Assembly (NCBI GenBank): GCA_021495925.1
Contig: JAKEKT010000041.1
Span: 186,001 to 250,000 of the forward strand
Reading direction: 5' to 3'
Source: Diplodia intermedia
Taxonomy: Eukaryota; Ascomycota; Dothideomycetes; Botryosphaeriales; Botryosphaeriaceae
Length of the DNA stretch: 64,000 bases
Part shown: one piece after another, positions 32,503-44,496 of the stretch
Layout: the number at the start of each line of letters is the position of its first letter
Position numbering within the stretch: the stretch's first letter is position 1
Translations under genes and position numbers: made by a program
Notes under the pieces: generated by a model
Seen by the model: the letters and a program-made list of their open reading frames with translations, nothing else
Databases searched by the model: none
What the model was told of the DNA's origin: nothing

Positions 32503-32833
32503 GTTTCACGCCACACACGCCCCGGCCAGCTGGTGCGGCGGGAGACCCTGCCCCGCCAACGGGTGCGGATGCTGGCGTCGCCGGGCTCCCGTGCATGGCC
32601 GAGCCGGAAAATTCGTATAATGTATCTTACTCGTGATAGTGATCGTCTGTGCCCATTTCCTAGCTTACAGCAGAAACAGCAACCTCAACGGGCGCCTTAA
32701 CCAACCAGTACTCCTGGTGCCATGACACCTTCTACACTCCTTTCGAGTGCAACCCTTCCCGGATGAACGCCAGGGTATTCAGAGCCTCGCCGCATGCCAA
32801 CGTGGGCTTCAAGCTCCCGAAGACCGATGCAGC
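32503..32833. other. Intergenic between ADA2 and repeat-protein gene
   Basis: 331 bp between the ADA2 stop and the next minus-strand start. No gene seen; a CGTATAATG element at about 32614-32622 is T/A-rich. Confidence 0.45.
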
Positions 32834-34435
32834 TTATGCTTTTGCGATCCATCCGCTGTGAACAAAAAAATCAAATATCTTGCCCCCCTTCCGCTCATCG
32901 ATCTTACTTATTTCTCTTGCCGCCTTCTTCTTCATGCTGCCACCCTGCCGTATGGCCTCCTGCATTATCGCATCTTTGATGGCCATGTAGGGCTTGGGCT
33001 TGAGGTGCAGCGCCGCACAGAGCTCCCTCTCTTCCGGCAACAACAGGTGCAAGTCCGCTGCATTCTCGTCGTTCAGCTTCATCGTGGAAAGACCGGGGAT
33101 GGGCTGAACCTGGAACTTCTGTTTGTTTTGTTGCGGAACGACTCCATTTGCGTTGCCATTCGCCAGGGGCTTCTCCGCTGGGGGAACTGAGTTTGGTGGG
33201 GTCGGTTGCCCGTTGACGGATCGGAGCGGCAGATCAGGGGCAGTCAGAGCCGTGGTGGCAGACGTGGTCTCCTGAGGCAGAGTGGGCTTGTTGATGCGAT
33301 TGGTCGCTAACCGGTCGAACGAGCCGACAGGGGGCCCTCTCGTCAGTCGTGTATGCTTCTCTGCCTCGTACTTCTCGCCAGCCTTTAAAGTTGTGACTTG
33401 CATGAGCCTCCAATCTTGAAGCTGCCCGATCGCCTGTCGAAGATTGTGCTCGTACTCGAGACCATCGCAGAACTCCTTGAAGTCGTCATGCTGCATCATT
33501 CGAGCGAACGGTTTGGCCTTGTTAAGTAGATCCCTCTCCTCTTTTGTCCTCTTCTTATCCAGCGCCTGGTTTTTGCGGTACTCAAGGAGCCTGTGCTCAA
33601 AGAGGATCTTCTTTCGCTCGACGCGGCCCGTAAGGCGGGCATTATAGATGTCCATGATTGTCATCTTAAGCTCCATTTCCGGTTCCAACTCCCCTGTCTT
33701 CGGGTTTATGCCATCGCCGGGGTCAAATTGCATGTGCTGCACTGCCTCTTCGGCCTCGTTGAAGTATTCGGTCTCGAATTCAAGGCGACCGGGCATGAAG
33801 CCTTGAACCTCGTGACATGCAGGTACACTGGCGGTGGGCTTCTGCTTCGGCGTCGCGGGGGTCGCATTCTTGGCTGCATCTTTGCGCTCTTCTATCCTCC
33901 GCTTTTTCCTCTGTTGGAATTCCTCGCGAGGGACTGCTTCGCTGAGGCGAATGTCTTCGGGACTCGCGTGTTCAGGCAGGGGGAACTTGGAGCTGTAAAT
34001 GTAGGTGTTGAAATAATGGTCGCGGACCTCGTCTTTGGACCGGTAGCCGCCAATGTGGTCTGCAATGTCCGCCCATGACCCAAGGCCATACGTCTCCGCT
34101 CCTTCCAGCAACGCCAATTCCTCATCGGCGCCCCAATCCTCGGTGAAGATGGGTATTGAATGCTGCTCAATAACGTGGTACGAATGGGTGCGAGGTTCGT
34201 GGTCGCGAGCTGTCTTGCCCTCCGAGAAACACGGCACGCAAAGGTCGAACTCGTTGCAGGCGGGGTTGGCACATCTTATGCGGACCTATGCGCACGGTGA
34301 GTGGGAGCTTGTTGGGTCTGGCGCGTCTAGGGGAACACGCACTGTGGCGGTGATGTCGACGGAGCATACGTCGCACACGTACTTGACGCCGCCCTCAGTG
34401 CTCCGCACGGCCGTCTTCTTTTTAATGACACCCAT
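32834..34435 (-). CDS. ADA2: SAGA/ADA transcriptional adaptor Ada2
   Basis: Exons 34435-34343 and 34285-32834; 514 residues starting MGVIKKKTAVRST. Ada2 stimulates the Gcn5 histone acetyltransferase within SAGA and ADA complexes in the nucleus. Domains: N-terminal ZZ zinc finger (YVCDVCSVD, RIRCANPAC, DLCVPCF, with paired Cys), SANT/Myb domain (DWGADEELALLEGAETYG, WADIADHIGG), a central ADA-box region and a C-terminal SWIRM domain (LHLLLPEERELCAAL ... IFDFFVHSGWI). The 57-nt intron splits the zinc finger (TAT|VRIRC). Length is close to other filamentous-fungal Ada2. It is divergently paired with SCH9. Confidence 0.96.
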
Positions 34436-35002
34436 ACCGGCATCGGCGCTTGATGATTGTGCGGCGCTTGTGGCCTACAACTCCGCTCCGGCTGGGGAGA
34501 GGGTTGGCCCGCGGTCGTCCTCACGGGCCAGCCAACGAGTCGCGCGCTGCGCAGGGGTGGTGGACGGCTGGGGGAAGGGGCGGACGAGCCTGAGCGCGAG
34601 AGAATGTGGAGAGTGACTGCGTCGTCGGCCGTGGAGCGCGCCCCGCACTGCTGGAGTTGGTGTCGGGGGAGTAGGTCGTTGCAGTGCCGGAGAATCGGGC
34701 GCGCGCTGCGGCGCGATCTTTGGTCTTAGCGGCCCTAATCAACCCGGCCTGAACCCCCTCTCCCGTACCAGGTATACCACCCGCCCTTCACAGCCACCCT
34801 CAAACACGAGTTTGCCGACCCTACTGCGTGCAGGCCGCCGTGCATTTCAGCTTGGTTCTGGTCAGCGACCTGTCCGATCGCCACTCTTTTCAAACCGCCT
34901 CTCCGCCCTCCAGCCCCGCGAGACGGGCCTTCCCTTCCGCTTCGCTGCCCATCGTTCCGCTCTCACCTGCCGCCGGTCCTCGCAACCCCCCAAATTGCCG
35001 CC
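34436..35002. promoter_or_regulatory. Shared promoter of ADA2 and SCH9
   Basis: 567 bp between divergent start codons. The SCH9 side (34770-35000) is C/T-rich, probably its 5' leader. No coding signal recognised. Confidence 0.5.
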
Positions 35003-37181
35003 ATGTCCTGGAAGCTCACCAAGAGTACGTTCGCTATGATCGCCCGCCTAAGCGACACGATCTGACTTTTGCACAGAGCTCAAGGAGACCCATCTCGCCC
35101 CGCTGGCGAACACCTTCAGCCGCTCCTCATCCACATCCACCATTGTCGACACCCCTAAGCCCAGCTCGACAAGCCCCGATGCCAAGGATCCCAATGGAAT
35201 CGGTACGCCGCCCATCTGCGTCTGGCCTGTGAAGTAATAATGTAGCTGACATGTCGCAGCCGCATCTGAAGCGAACGCCAATGCGCCCGCGCCGCCGCTG
35301 AAGCCCGGTATCCTCATAGTCACACTTCATGAAGGCAAAAGCTTTTCGCTGCCGCCTGGAGCGGAGCAGGCCTTTGGCCACAGCAGCGGTCACCACCAAG
35401 GGTCGCTGTCGCAAGGAGGCGGGTATTCCGTTGCTGGCTCAATGCGCCCTGGCGGTGGAGCAGTAGCAGGTTCCTACGTCAAGGGTCACGGCAGACCGCA
35501 GTCAGCTACCGGAGCCATCAACCAAGCCCCGACCGTACATGGTCGTTACTCGGCTAAGCATCTGCCATATGCTTTGATTGATTTCGATAAACAGCAGGTG
35601 TTCGTCAACGCCGTATCAGGTAACCCCGAGAACCCGGTGTGGGCGGGAGACAACACTCAATACAAGTTCGATGTTTCTCGGACCACCGACCTTTCCATCT
35701 CCCTATACATCCGCAACCCCAATGCCCCGCCGAACGCTGGCCGCAACGAGGACATCTTCATCGGTACATGCAAGGTTAACCCTCGCTTCGAGGAAGCGCA
35801 GCCCTATGTGGAAGACCCCAAATCGAGCAAGAAAGACAAAGAGAAGGCGGCCGCCGCACACGCTTCGCACGAGCGATCACTTGGCCAATGTGGTGCCGAT
35901 TGGATCGACGTGGCCTACGGCACGGGCAACCTCAGGGTTGGCGTCCGTTTCGTTGAGAACAGACAAGATCGCCTGACGATCGAAGACTTTGAGTTGCTCA
36001 AGGTCGTCGGAAAGGGCAGTTTTGGCAAGGTCATGCAGGTCATGTGAGTTGGTTGGATGTGACACTCGATTCAACAGAACACTGATGGATGACAACAGGA
36101 AGCGCGATACCCACCGTATCTACGCCCTCAAGACCATTCGCAAGGCACACATCATTTCTCGCTCAGAAGTTGCACATACTCTGGCCGAGAGATCAGTGCT
36201 TGCTCAGATCAACAATCCCTTCATTGTTCCCCTCAAATTCTCATTCCAGTCACCGGAAAAGCTTTACCTTGTGCTCGCTTTCGTTAACGGAGGCGAACTC
36301 TTCCATCATTTGCAAAAGGAGCAACGCTTCGATATCAATCGGGCGCGTTTCTACACGGCAGAGCTTCTCTGTGCTCTTGAGTGTCTCCATGGCTTCAATG
36401 TCATTTACCGTGACTTGAAGCCCGAGAACATTCTGCTTGACTACACCGGTCACATTGCCCTCTGCGACTTCGGTCTGTGCAAGCTGGATATGAAGGACGA
36501 GGATCGGACGAACAGTATGTACTACCATCTGAAACAGGAGCATGCCCCGCTGACGTTAGACAGCATTTTGCGGAACGCCGGAATATCTCGCCCCTGAGCT
36601 ACTGACCGGGGGTGGTTACACGAAGACGGTTGATTGGTGGACGCTTGGCGTGCTTCTCTACGAGATGCTCACGGGTCTGCCGCCGTTCTACGATGAAAAC
36701 ACCAATGACATGTACCGCAAGATCCTCACGGAGCCTTTGCACTTCCCCGGCCCGGAGATCGTCCCCCCTGCTGCGCGGGATCTCCTCACTAGACTGTTGG
36801 ACCGCAATGCGGAGAAGCGTCTTGGTGCCAACGGTGCCGCGGAGATCAAGGCGCACTACTTCTTCCACAGCATTGACTGGAGAAAGCTACTAGACCGCAA
36901 GTATGAGCCGAGCTTCAAGCCGAGCGTGGTAAGTAGCGAGTCATGCATTCTTTGGCCTTGTGTTCAGAGCTAACCCCGTAAAGACCGATCAGAGAGATAC
37001 CGCGAACTTTGACCGAGAGTTCACCTCAGAGGCACCGACCGACTCGTACGTCGAAGGGCCGATGCTTTCGCAAACGATGCAACAGCAGTTCGCCGGCTGG
37101 TCATACAACAGGCCGGTTGCTGGGCTGGGCGATGCCGGAGGCAGTGTCGTGGACAACTCGTTCGAAGACGCTGCGAGGTAA
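35003..37181 (+). CDS. SCH9: AGC kinase Sch9 (C2 + kinase), TOR effector
   Basis: Exons 35003-35024, 35077-35202, 35260-36043, 36099-36514, 36564-36928 and 36984-37181; 636 residues from MSWKLTKKLKETHLAP. Sch9 is the S6K-like effector of TORC1 that couples nutrients to growth and stress resistance. Order: short N-terminus, C2-like domain (about residues 70-270: GILIVTLHEGKSFSLP ... VNPRFEE), kinase domain with GKGSFGKV (about 300), ALKTIRK, YRDLKPEN (about 413), CDFGLCK and activation-loop TFCGTPEY, then the AGC tail with hydrophobic motif FAGWSY (about 607). Phases of all five introns close. A GTAAGG at the TAA stop codon (37178) could act as a donor, so a longer C-terminus is possible. Confidence 0.95.
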
Positions 37182-38251
37182 GGAAAGACGAAGCGGCGAC
37201 CACGATACCACGAGCAGAGATGGAACACGGCGAAGATGTCCCGTGTTTAGCTCTGTCATCGCGGCGGATGCGGACGGGAGCGGATATGGACAACTGGTTT
37301 GCGGGACGGATGAAAAGGGATTTGTAGCAGGTGCTCTGGGCGTACCCGTTCGGGAAAGGAAACATGCAGTGCTCGAAGGGTTCATCGGAGTGAGTTTCTT
37401 GACAATTTTCCATGGGCGGATGGCGCTGCATTCGGGAAGGTTCTTCAGTTTTTAGGTGATAGATTTTCCCTCTTTTCTCAGGCTATCCAGATGAGTAGTG
37501 ACCATCATGCTCCTTCCATGGCTGACGATCACGCAAGGGACGATGGATACAAAAGAATTGGTCTATGAACGGGCTGACTTGAAGAATGAAAATAGCGGGC
37601 GCTTCCTGGGTCCATGGTTTACTATTATTCATTGTGTTCTGGCCTACGCTTACGTACGACTGAGAATCCGAAGCATTTGTGAGCAGCTGGTCGAGACATG
37701 GCTCCATGTCAGGCGTGCTGCTCCGCTCTCGGGCTCGCGTCGAAGCACTGGCCTCTCGTCACTTATCGATGACAGAAATCGGGGCTGCACGTGGGCTACG
37801 CAATCGACCCACGGCCACGGTGCTGCACCGCCAAGATATCTCGATTCAATCGCGTGCGAAGGGCAGCGACCAGTCATCTCGCGCAGCGCGGGTGAAGTGC
37901 AGTGGGGGTGGTTGCATTCATTCGTGCTCTGTCATCCTTGAAGCGCTGATGACACAGCTGGCGGGAAGCCCCACTCGAGAATCCGAGCGGCCGCCGTGCC
38001 TTCCTTGACGGGTGCCCCGCCTTCGCCATCACCGCCCATACCACAGCATAACAACCGCAAGCTCCGGCTGGTTCTGCCCCTCTCCACACAAAACTTCGCA
38101 TCCACCTCTCGCTCCTTACACTTCTCTTCCCAAAGGTACGCTTCTCGCCCTTCAATTGCTGCTGTCGTCGCTGCTCATCCGTTGTTCCCCGCCTCAACGT
38201 CATAACTGACCGATCCCGCGCTGCACAGCCCAACATCCACCACCGCACAAC
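37182..38251. other. Intergenic, PGI1 promoter
   Basis: 1.07 kb between SCH9 and PGI1. The last 230 bp are C/T-rich and contain possible splice signals (for example GGTACG at 38135), so a 5' UTR intron for PGI1 is likely but unproven. No other gene seen. Confidence 0.5.
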
Positions 38252-39966
38252 ATGCCCGGTTTCTCGCAAGCAAACGAGCTGAGGGCCTGGCAGCAGCTCC
38301 AAGAGCACCACCAGACCCTTGGTAAGGACATTGTCCTCAAGGAATACTTCGCGAAGGACCCCCAGCGCTTCGAGAAGTTCTCTCGCACCTTCTACAATGA
38401 GGCCGACAAGTCCGAAACCCTCTTTGACTTCTCCAAGAACTTTGTCACTGAGGAGACGCTTGACCTCCTCGTGAAGCTCGCCAAGGAGGCTGGCCTCGAG
38501 AAGCTGCGCGATGACATGTTCGCCGGTGAGAAGATCAACTTCACCGAGAAGCGTGCCGTCTACCATCCCGCTCTCCGCAACGTCGCCAACTGGCCCATGC
38601 AGGTCGACGGCAAGAGCGTTGTCGAGGACGTCGACTCTGTCCTCCAGCATATGAAGGAGTTTACCGAGCAGGTCCGCAGCGGGGAGTGGAAGGGCTACAC
38701 CGGCAAGTCCATCAACACCATCATCAACGTTGGTATCGGTGGCTCTGATCTCGGCCCTGTCATGGTCACCGAGGCCCTGAAAGCGTACGGCAAGCGCGAC
38801 TTCAAGCTTCACTTCGTGTCCAACATCGACGGCACCCACATTGCCGAGGCGTTGAAGGAGTCTGACCCTGAGACCACTCTCTTCCTGATCGCCTCCAAGA
38901 CCTTCACCACTGCGGAGACGTGCACCAACGCCAACACCGCCAAACAGTGGTTCCTCAAGACGGCCAAGGACGAGTCGGCTATTGCCAAGCATTTCGTTGC
39001 TCTCTCCACCAATGAGGCCGAGGTCACCAAGTTTGGCATTGACAAGAAGAACATGTTCCCCTTCTCCGATTGGGTTGGTGGCCGTTATAGTGTGTGGAGC
39101 GCCATCGGCCTGAGCGTTGCCCTGTACATTGGCTACGACAACTTCCACCAATTCCTTTCTGGTGCCCAGGCTATGGACAAGCACTTCAAGGAGACCCCCC
39201 TCGAGCAGAACATCCCCGTAATCGGCGGTCTTCTCAGCGTTTGGTACTCGGACTTCTTCGGTGCTCAGACGCACCTCGTTGCCCCCTTCGACCAGTACCT
39301 GCACCGCTTCCCTGCCTACCTCCAGCAGCTCTCCATGGAGTCGAATGGCAAGGCCATCACTCGCACCGGCGAGTACGTCAAGTACACGACGGGCCCCATT
39401 CTCTTCGGCGAGCCTGCCACCAACGCCCAGCACTCTTTCTTCCAGCTGCTGCACCAGGGTACTAAGCTTATCCCTACCGACTTCATCCTGGCTGCCGAGA
39501 GCCACAACCCCGTTCAGGACAACCTGCACCAGAAGTAAGTTGATTTGGAGCGCTGACTGATGCTATGGAGACTAACGTGGACAGGATGCTTGCCTCCAAC
39601 TTCTTCGCGCAGGCCGAGGCGCTTATGGTCGGCAAGACGCCCGAAGAGGTCAAGACCGAGGGTGCGCCTGAGGAGCTTGTCAACCACAAGACGTTCCTTG
39701 GCAACCGCCCGACGACTTCGATCCTTGCTCAGAAGATCACACCGGCGACTCTGGGTGCTCTGATTGTCTACTACGAGCACGTGACGTTCACTGAGGGTGC
39801 CATCTGGAACATCAACAGCTTCGACCAGTGGGGCGTCGAGCTGGGCAAGGTGCTTGCTAAGAAGATCCTGGCGGAGCTGGGCGACAGCAGCGAGTCGAGC
39901 TCGCACGATGCCAGCACCAGCGGTCTGATCAACGCATTCAAGCAGAAGGCGGGCATCTCCAAGTGA
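38252..39966 (+). CDS. PGI1: Glucose-6-phosphate isomerase
   Basis: Exons 38252-39534 and 39585-39966; 554 residues, the usual length for the eukaryotic enzyme. It interconverts glucose 6-phosphate and fructose 6-phosphate in cytosolic glycolysis. Visible signatures: substrate loop GIGGSDLGP, SKTFTTAET, PGI signature DWVGGRYSVWSAIGL, catalytic ESHN region (SMESNGK) and the C-terminal signature NSFDQWGVELGKVLAKKI. The 50-nt intron near the 3' end splits the Lys codon in HQK|MLASNFFAQ. Codon use is strongly biased to C/G at third positions, as expected for a highly expressed gene, which also explains the long antisense open frame across it. Confidence 0.98.
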
Positions 39967-40342
39967 CTTGGTGCGGAGGACGAAGGGCGCTCAAGATACC
40001 GACTATGAACTCCAGCGTTCCTTGGGAGACGGAGCTGGTTAGATTGAACAAAAGCATGTAGCTAGACGCGTGTAACGAATTCAGTACGATGTAATCCCCG
40101 GTACCATGGACGTGGAGCCAGTGTTCTGTGCGGCGTTGGGGGGCATGTCGATCTTGCGGGTTTCCAGATTTAGTGGGGTGCTCTAGTTCCCACACAGCTG
40201 GCCTCTCCGTAGCTGCTGCACCACGCACCACGCACCACCCGCAACACCTCACACGGCCACAGTTGCCGCCACAATGGCACTGTATATTTTGTAATCTCCG
40301 GGTAACGCTGCCGCCGCATTCAATTCTCCGCCCTCGATCGAA
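39967..40342. other. Intergenic, no gene seen
   Basis: 376 bp between PGI1 and the next + strand gene, containing the PGI1 3' end and a short C/A-rich promoter. Confidence 0.45.
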
Positions 40343-41532
40343 ATGGCGTCGCGCACCCTGTCCCTGCGGCTGGTGCTATCCCTGCTGCTCAGCTTCTACC
40401 TGAACCTGGCACATGCTGTCTCCAGCCAAGAACCTTTGAAGCCCCTGGAAGCACGAGGATATGCAATCGGAGAGGCAGTCCCAGTCTCCTGCCTGAATAG
40501 GACCATGTGAGTCGCTTTCCAATACGACGTCATCCAATACGAATCCTCTGCTGACCCGGCCGCAGCGACACCGGCGAACACGTACGTGCAAGCGGAATTC
40601 AAAGCGCAAACGCTCTCGCAGTCACAGGGGGATGAAAAACACGGCCACTGATGGTAGAGCGCAATACAGATCACAGATGCCTCGGGGCAGCTCCAATACA
40701 TTCCCTTCCCGGTCTGCAACGAGACGGGTAAGCCTCTGGAGCTCTACTTCGGGATCGAAAAAGGTGAGCATACGTCCAATTACCTTTTCCGCGTCTCCGC
40801 CACCCGCCGGCATAAACACATCGAAGCTGATCCGCATCTGTCTTCCTCGGCGCAGAAATGAACTGCACAATCGACTTCATCTCCGACCCTCTATTCCATC
40901 TGCTCGAATTCTACGTCCACAACGACGCGCCGCTCACCTGCCGCATCCCCGCACGCCCTCTACCCTCCTCTTCTTCCTCCACAGACGACGACGACAACAA
41001 AGGCGGCGAATATAGCGTGGACGCGCTGTCGGAGACGAGCGGGGCGTTGGGCGGGCAGAGCGCACGCTACACGCCGCTCATCGTCGCGCTGACGGGCACG
41101 TTGCAGCTGTCGCACCTGCACATCTCCAACCACCTCAACATGCTCCTGCACGCGGCGCCCAAGAGCGTCGCACCCGGCACCATCGACGCCGCCGCCGCGT
41201 ACAGCGTGTCACACGCCTCGAAGAATACGAAGATCGTCATCGGCGACAGCTTGAGCCTCAAGCTCAGCGTGCGGTGGTACCCGAGCCCTGTCCTCCCGAG
41301 TGGCTGGGCGGGTGTCGGCGGCCATGTGTATATGAGTACCGTGGTGTATTGCATGTTGAGCGCCGGCGCGGCGACGGCGGTGTGCTTTGCGTGGTTTAGG
41401 GGGGTGGAGCTGCCAAGACGGTTGAAGAGGTATGGGAAGGACAGGGCGATTGGTGTCGAGAGTCAAAGAGGCTACAATGGTTATGGTCTTGGTGGTGGCG
41501 GGTATGGCTATGGTGGTGGAAAGAGGGATTGA
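40343..41532 (+). CDS. Secretory type I membrane protein, unknown
   Basis: Exons 40343-40506, 40566-40581 (16 nt), 40670-40763 and 40856-41532; 316 residues. A signal peptide (MASRTLSLRLVLSLLLSFYL) is followed by a lumenal domain with Cys residues and N-glycosylation sites (NRT, NET, NCT): VPVSCLNRTIDTGEH, ITDASGQLQYIPFPVCNET, FHLLEFYVHNDAPLTCR. Near the end is one membrane helix (TVVYCMLSAGAATAVCFAWF) and a short Gly/Tyr-rich cytosolic tail. I do not recognise a named family. The 16-nt exon is supported because both joins give a continuous, conserved-looking sequence. The acceptor at 40669 was preferred over 40656 because it fits the branch site CACTGAT spacing; the other would add four residues and shift nothing else. 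Confidence 0.78.
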
Positions 41533-42062
41533 GGTTATGGAAAAGTTGGTATTGGTCAGTAAGGGGGCGGCGGGTTGGAATGGTATAAATCTTCTGGGAG
41601 TACACGCCATACGAATTTGTTGGAGTGTACATATTGATCATGGCATATCTTTTCTGCACGCGTGGATTTACGGGCATCTCTGCTAATTACGCGGATAGAG
41701 AAAAACATCTCAATGATCCAGCATTTGTTCGCTCACCCATCGTCAACAAACGGGCGCGGGTTGGAGCTCGGCTTCAACTCTACTGTCCAACTTCACAACT
41801 TACTTGTGCCCTACTAACTTAGCTGCCCATATGCGATCAACGTCATGTTTTCTATATTAAAAGGACAGCATTTCCTGGGACGGGCTCTTGGTGAGTATAG
41901 ATATTACTTATGTTTGTCTCGGCCGTATGTACAGCAGTAATGGAGGGGTGTTAAGTAGCCAAAGAGGGAGAAATCCCGAGAACTCCAACGACGCTCAGAA
42001 GCCGTTGCACTGATTGACTCCGTCTTCAGTGCCTGAAAATTCATACCGTGAGAACGCTTCTT
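41533..42062. other. Convergent intergenic region
   Basis: 530 bp between two stop codons on opposite strands. AT-rich around 41850-41920, probably polyadenylation regions. No gene seen. Confidence 0.5.
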
Positions 42063-43044
42063 CTACAGTTCCTTCTCCTTCTTCGCACCAAGCTTCGACT
42101 GGGCGTCACGCAGTTCTTGCTGGCCTATTGCCGGCACGCCCGCGACAGCGTCGTGACCGTACACCGCCGCCAACGTCTTATGGAAAGTCCATTCCACTGC
42201 TTTCTCCACCGGTTCATCGAAGATGTAGGGTAAGAAAGGCACGACAGCCAAACCAAGCTACAGCACTCTGTCAGCAAGTCGTCGCCCAGATGCGATAGAG
42301 CGCAACTTACGCCAATCGGGCCCCAAGTGCGGATCTTAGGATTCTTGTGGTTCTTCAGCGCCTTGCCCGAATATTTCACAGTGCTATGAATGGTGAACGC
42401 CGGCAACCCCATACTTGCGAGGCCTTGGAACACGGCTCTTTGCGCCATCACAGTGCGGTAATCCTCGAGTATGGGGACCCTGCCAATCGGCTGCTTCTGC
42501 TCCCCGCCGACGAGACCTGGCCCCAGCTTCGCCTCGTCAGCTTGTGGTGCAGCGAGCTTGTCGGAGCTGACGACGGGTTTGTCGTAGTCTTCGCCCAACA
42601 GCGTGCGCTGGTTGCGTAGGTACGCCTTGTAGCCTTCGTTCCCCACGTCGCCGACCAAGTACGCCCACGAGACGCCGTAGGCAGCTCTGACCATGTACGG
42701 GTGCGCGATGGGGCGGAACGACTCTCCAATGTCTGAAGTGTACGCTACATAGCGGTGCGCGGACATGAGGATCGTGCGGACCCGCGAGGCGTAGGCGGCA
42801 TAGCGGATGTTGGAATCCGTGGATTCGCCAGTGCTGGAGCAGAGAGCTCAGTCACATGCAACGGAACATGATGAGGGTTCACGTACTGGCCCTCGTACAA
42901 TGCCTCCCACAGCTTCTCCTCATCATCGAGCGTTGCTTGGATGGAAGGCGGCAGCTTCTTGGGTGGCACTGGCTGCTTGCTGAAGTCCGGGCGTGGCTCG
43001 CTGCGCTCTCGCGGAATGTCGCTGAAGTCGTCGTCTTTGGGCAT
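42063..43044 (-). CDS. Mitochondrial fission process protein 1 (MTP18) family
   Basis: Exons 43044-42887, 42833-42311 and 42257-42063; 291 residues. The conserved core begins DSNIRYAAYASRVRTILMSA, then RYVAYTSDIGESFRPIAHP, AAYGVSWAYLVGDVGNEGY, and later FQGLASMGLPAFTIHSTV and GLAVVPFLPYIFDEPVE, matching the MTP18/MTFP1 family of inner mitochondrial membrane proteins that affect fission. Hydrophobic segments are short, as in the family. The N-terminal 55 residues are charged (MPKDDDFSDIPRERSEPRP) and do not look like a classical presequence. Both introns are 53 nt and preserve the alignment. It shares a promoter with ATP19, another inner-membrane protein. Confidence 0.9.
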
Positions 43045-43421
43045 GGTGAGCGAGTGTGGATAGAGCTATGGTCAAGCCTCAGGACGAGGCAATAGCGCAG
43101 CTTATGTAGGCGCGGGCAGAGCTCGGTAGGTGTGCGCGACTTGTTGCCTTCCAGTTCTCCGAGCGAGCGGATTGGACCTGAGGGCACGACCGGGGAGGCA
43201 CGGATCGCGCGCAACAGTGACGCATGCGATCGTGGCTGCTGGGCCGTGGCGCAGGTAGTGGCTGATTGCCGCGTCACGTGCAACTTCTCTTTCGGCGCCG
43301 GGGCGGAGGAAGCAGGCCCGCGCAGACGACGAAGAGCGAAGACCAGAGAGCTCTGGCATTCCCCATCAATTGCACCTGCCACCCGCCCGCAACCCCATCA
43401 GCTCCTCCGAACCCCGCAACC
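43045..43421. promoter_or_regulatory. Shared promoter of MTFP1-like gene and ATP19
   Basis: 377 bp between divergent starts at 43044 (-) and 43422 (+), both for mitochondrial proteins. It includes a TCACGTGC E-box-like element at about 43274-43281. No coding signal. Confidence 0.5.
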
Positions 43422-43902
43422 ATGGTCGTCTACTACGAGATCGCTGGCCGCAAGATCGGCTCCCACGTCGTGCGTACCCTCCAATCCGTGGCTCCCATCG
43501 CGCCCGCCTACCGCCCTGCCTTTCCGCTGGCCCAGCTCCGATTGCGCAACCCATATTTCCCCAACCCTCACAGACTGGCCACTGTCGGTGCACATGCTGT
43601 CCGCTAACCAATTGCTCTTCTCGCAGCTCGCCATGGGCGTCCTCGGCACGCTCTTCGGTGGCATCTTCGCGGCCACCGGCGGCAGCAAGAAGGTCGCTAA
43701 TGCCACCCCTCCGATCAACGCTGCCAGCAAGGACGAGGAGAACTTCATCCAGTATGCCTCCGCAGTACCCACCGTCCGATGCTTGGCCAACGTTCTCTAC
43801 CGATCGTTGGGGCAATCTTCGGGCCCAACGGAATACCGGTAGCTAATACACAACCACAGGGAATTCTTGAAGGAAGCGGAAGGAAAAGACTCGAAGCATT
43901 GA
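43422..43902 (+). CDS. ATP19: F1Fo-ATP synthase subunit k
   Basis: Exons 43422-43469, 43627-43751 and 43860-43902; 71 residues, the usual size of subunit k (68 in yeast). Sequence blocks: MVVYYEIAGRKIGSHVLAMG, a single membrane helix (LGTLFGGIFAAT), and the conserved end KDEENFIQEFLKEAEGK. Subunit k sits in the inner mitochondrial membrane and helps ATP synthase dimers form. The introns are long for the gene (157 and 108 nt), and no single exon would be found by a length cut-off, so this gene is easy to miss. Confidence 0.92.
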
Positions 43903-44496
43903 GCTGCGCTTGACTTTGTCCGATCTTGAGAGAATGCGAGAAGGCGTGGATTCCCCCGTTTGATGGCTCTCGGCCTCTGCATCTGGAGCGTTGACGAATA
44001 GAACTCAATGGGAAAAAGGCAATTGCTCTGGCCACGGCCACTGCGGTTGGCCTTGCTGCAGTGCGGGCCTTGACTCCTGTACATACGGCAATTGTACGAA
44101 AAACAAAGACAAGATTTGTTCCTCGTGATTTCGTTCACTGTCGACGTTCCACTACCACTGCTGGGTGACTGACCTCGTTGCCTGTCCGGTGACGGGCGCT
44201 CTCCTGTCGATTATTCGACACCCTACATCTCTTCAAATGCACTTTCGTAGCTCAGAGCGAGGGATGAGGGGCTGCCACGCGCGCAACATTTTACCTCGAC
44301 CCTTGTATGCTCATGATCGTTATGACCAAGACCACCATCCAAACCTTTAGATTCAAGAAAATAGCCAAAGGCTCTATCCGTCAACCCCATCCAATCATCG
44401 CCATGGACAACCACATGTACGCTCCTCAAACATGGTATCATCACTCATCTCAGTAAAGTAAAGCAGAAAGCAGCGGCATATTACACGCACTGCCGC
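43903..44496. other. Convergent intergenic region
   Basis: 594 bp between the stop codons of ATP19 (+) and PRO1 (-). No gene seen; small frames lack family resemblance. Confidence 0.5.

Noticed and set aside
37874..39529. 551-codon minus-strand frame antisense to PGI1
   Set aside because: It mirrors the PGI1 reading frame; strong C/G third-position bias in a highly expressed gene removes stops on the opposite strand. The translation is Leu/Val/Gly-rich without any domain.
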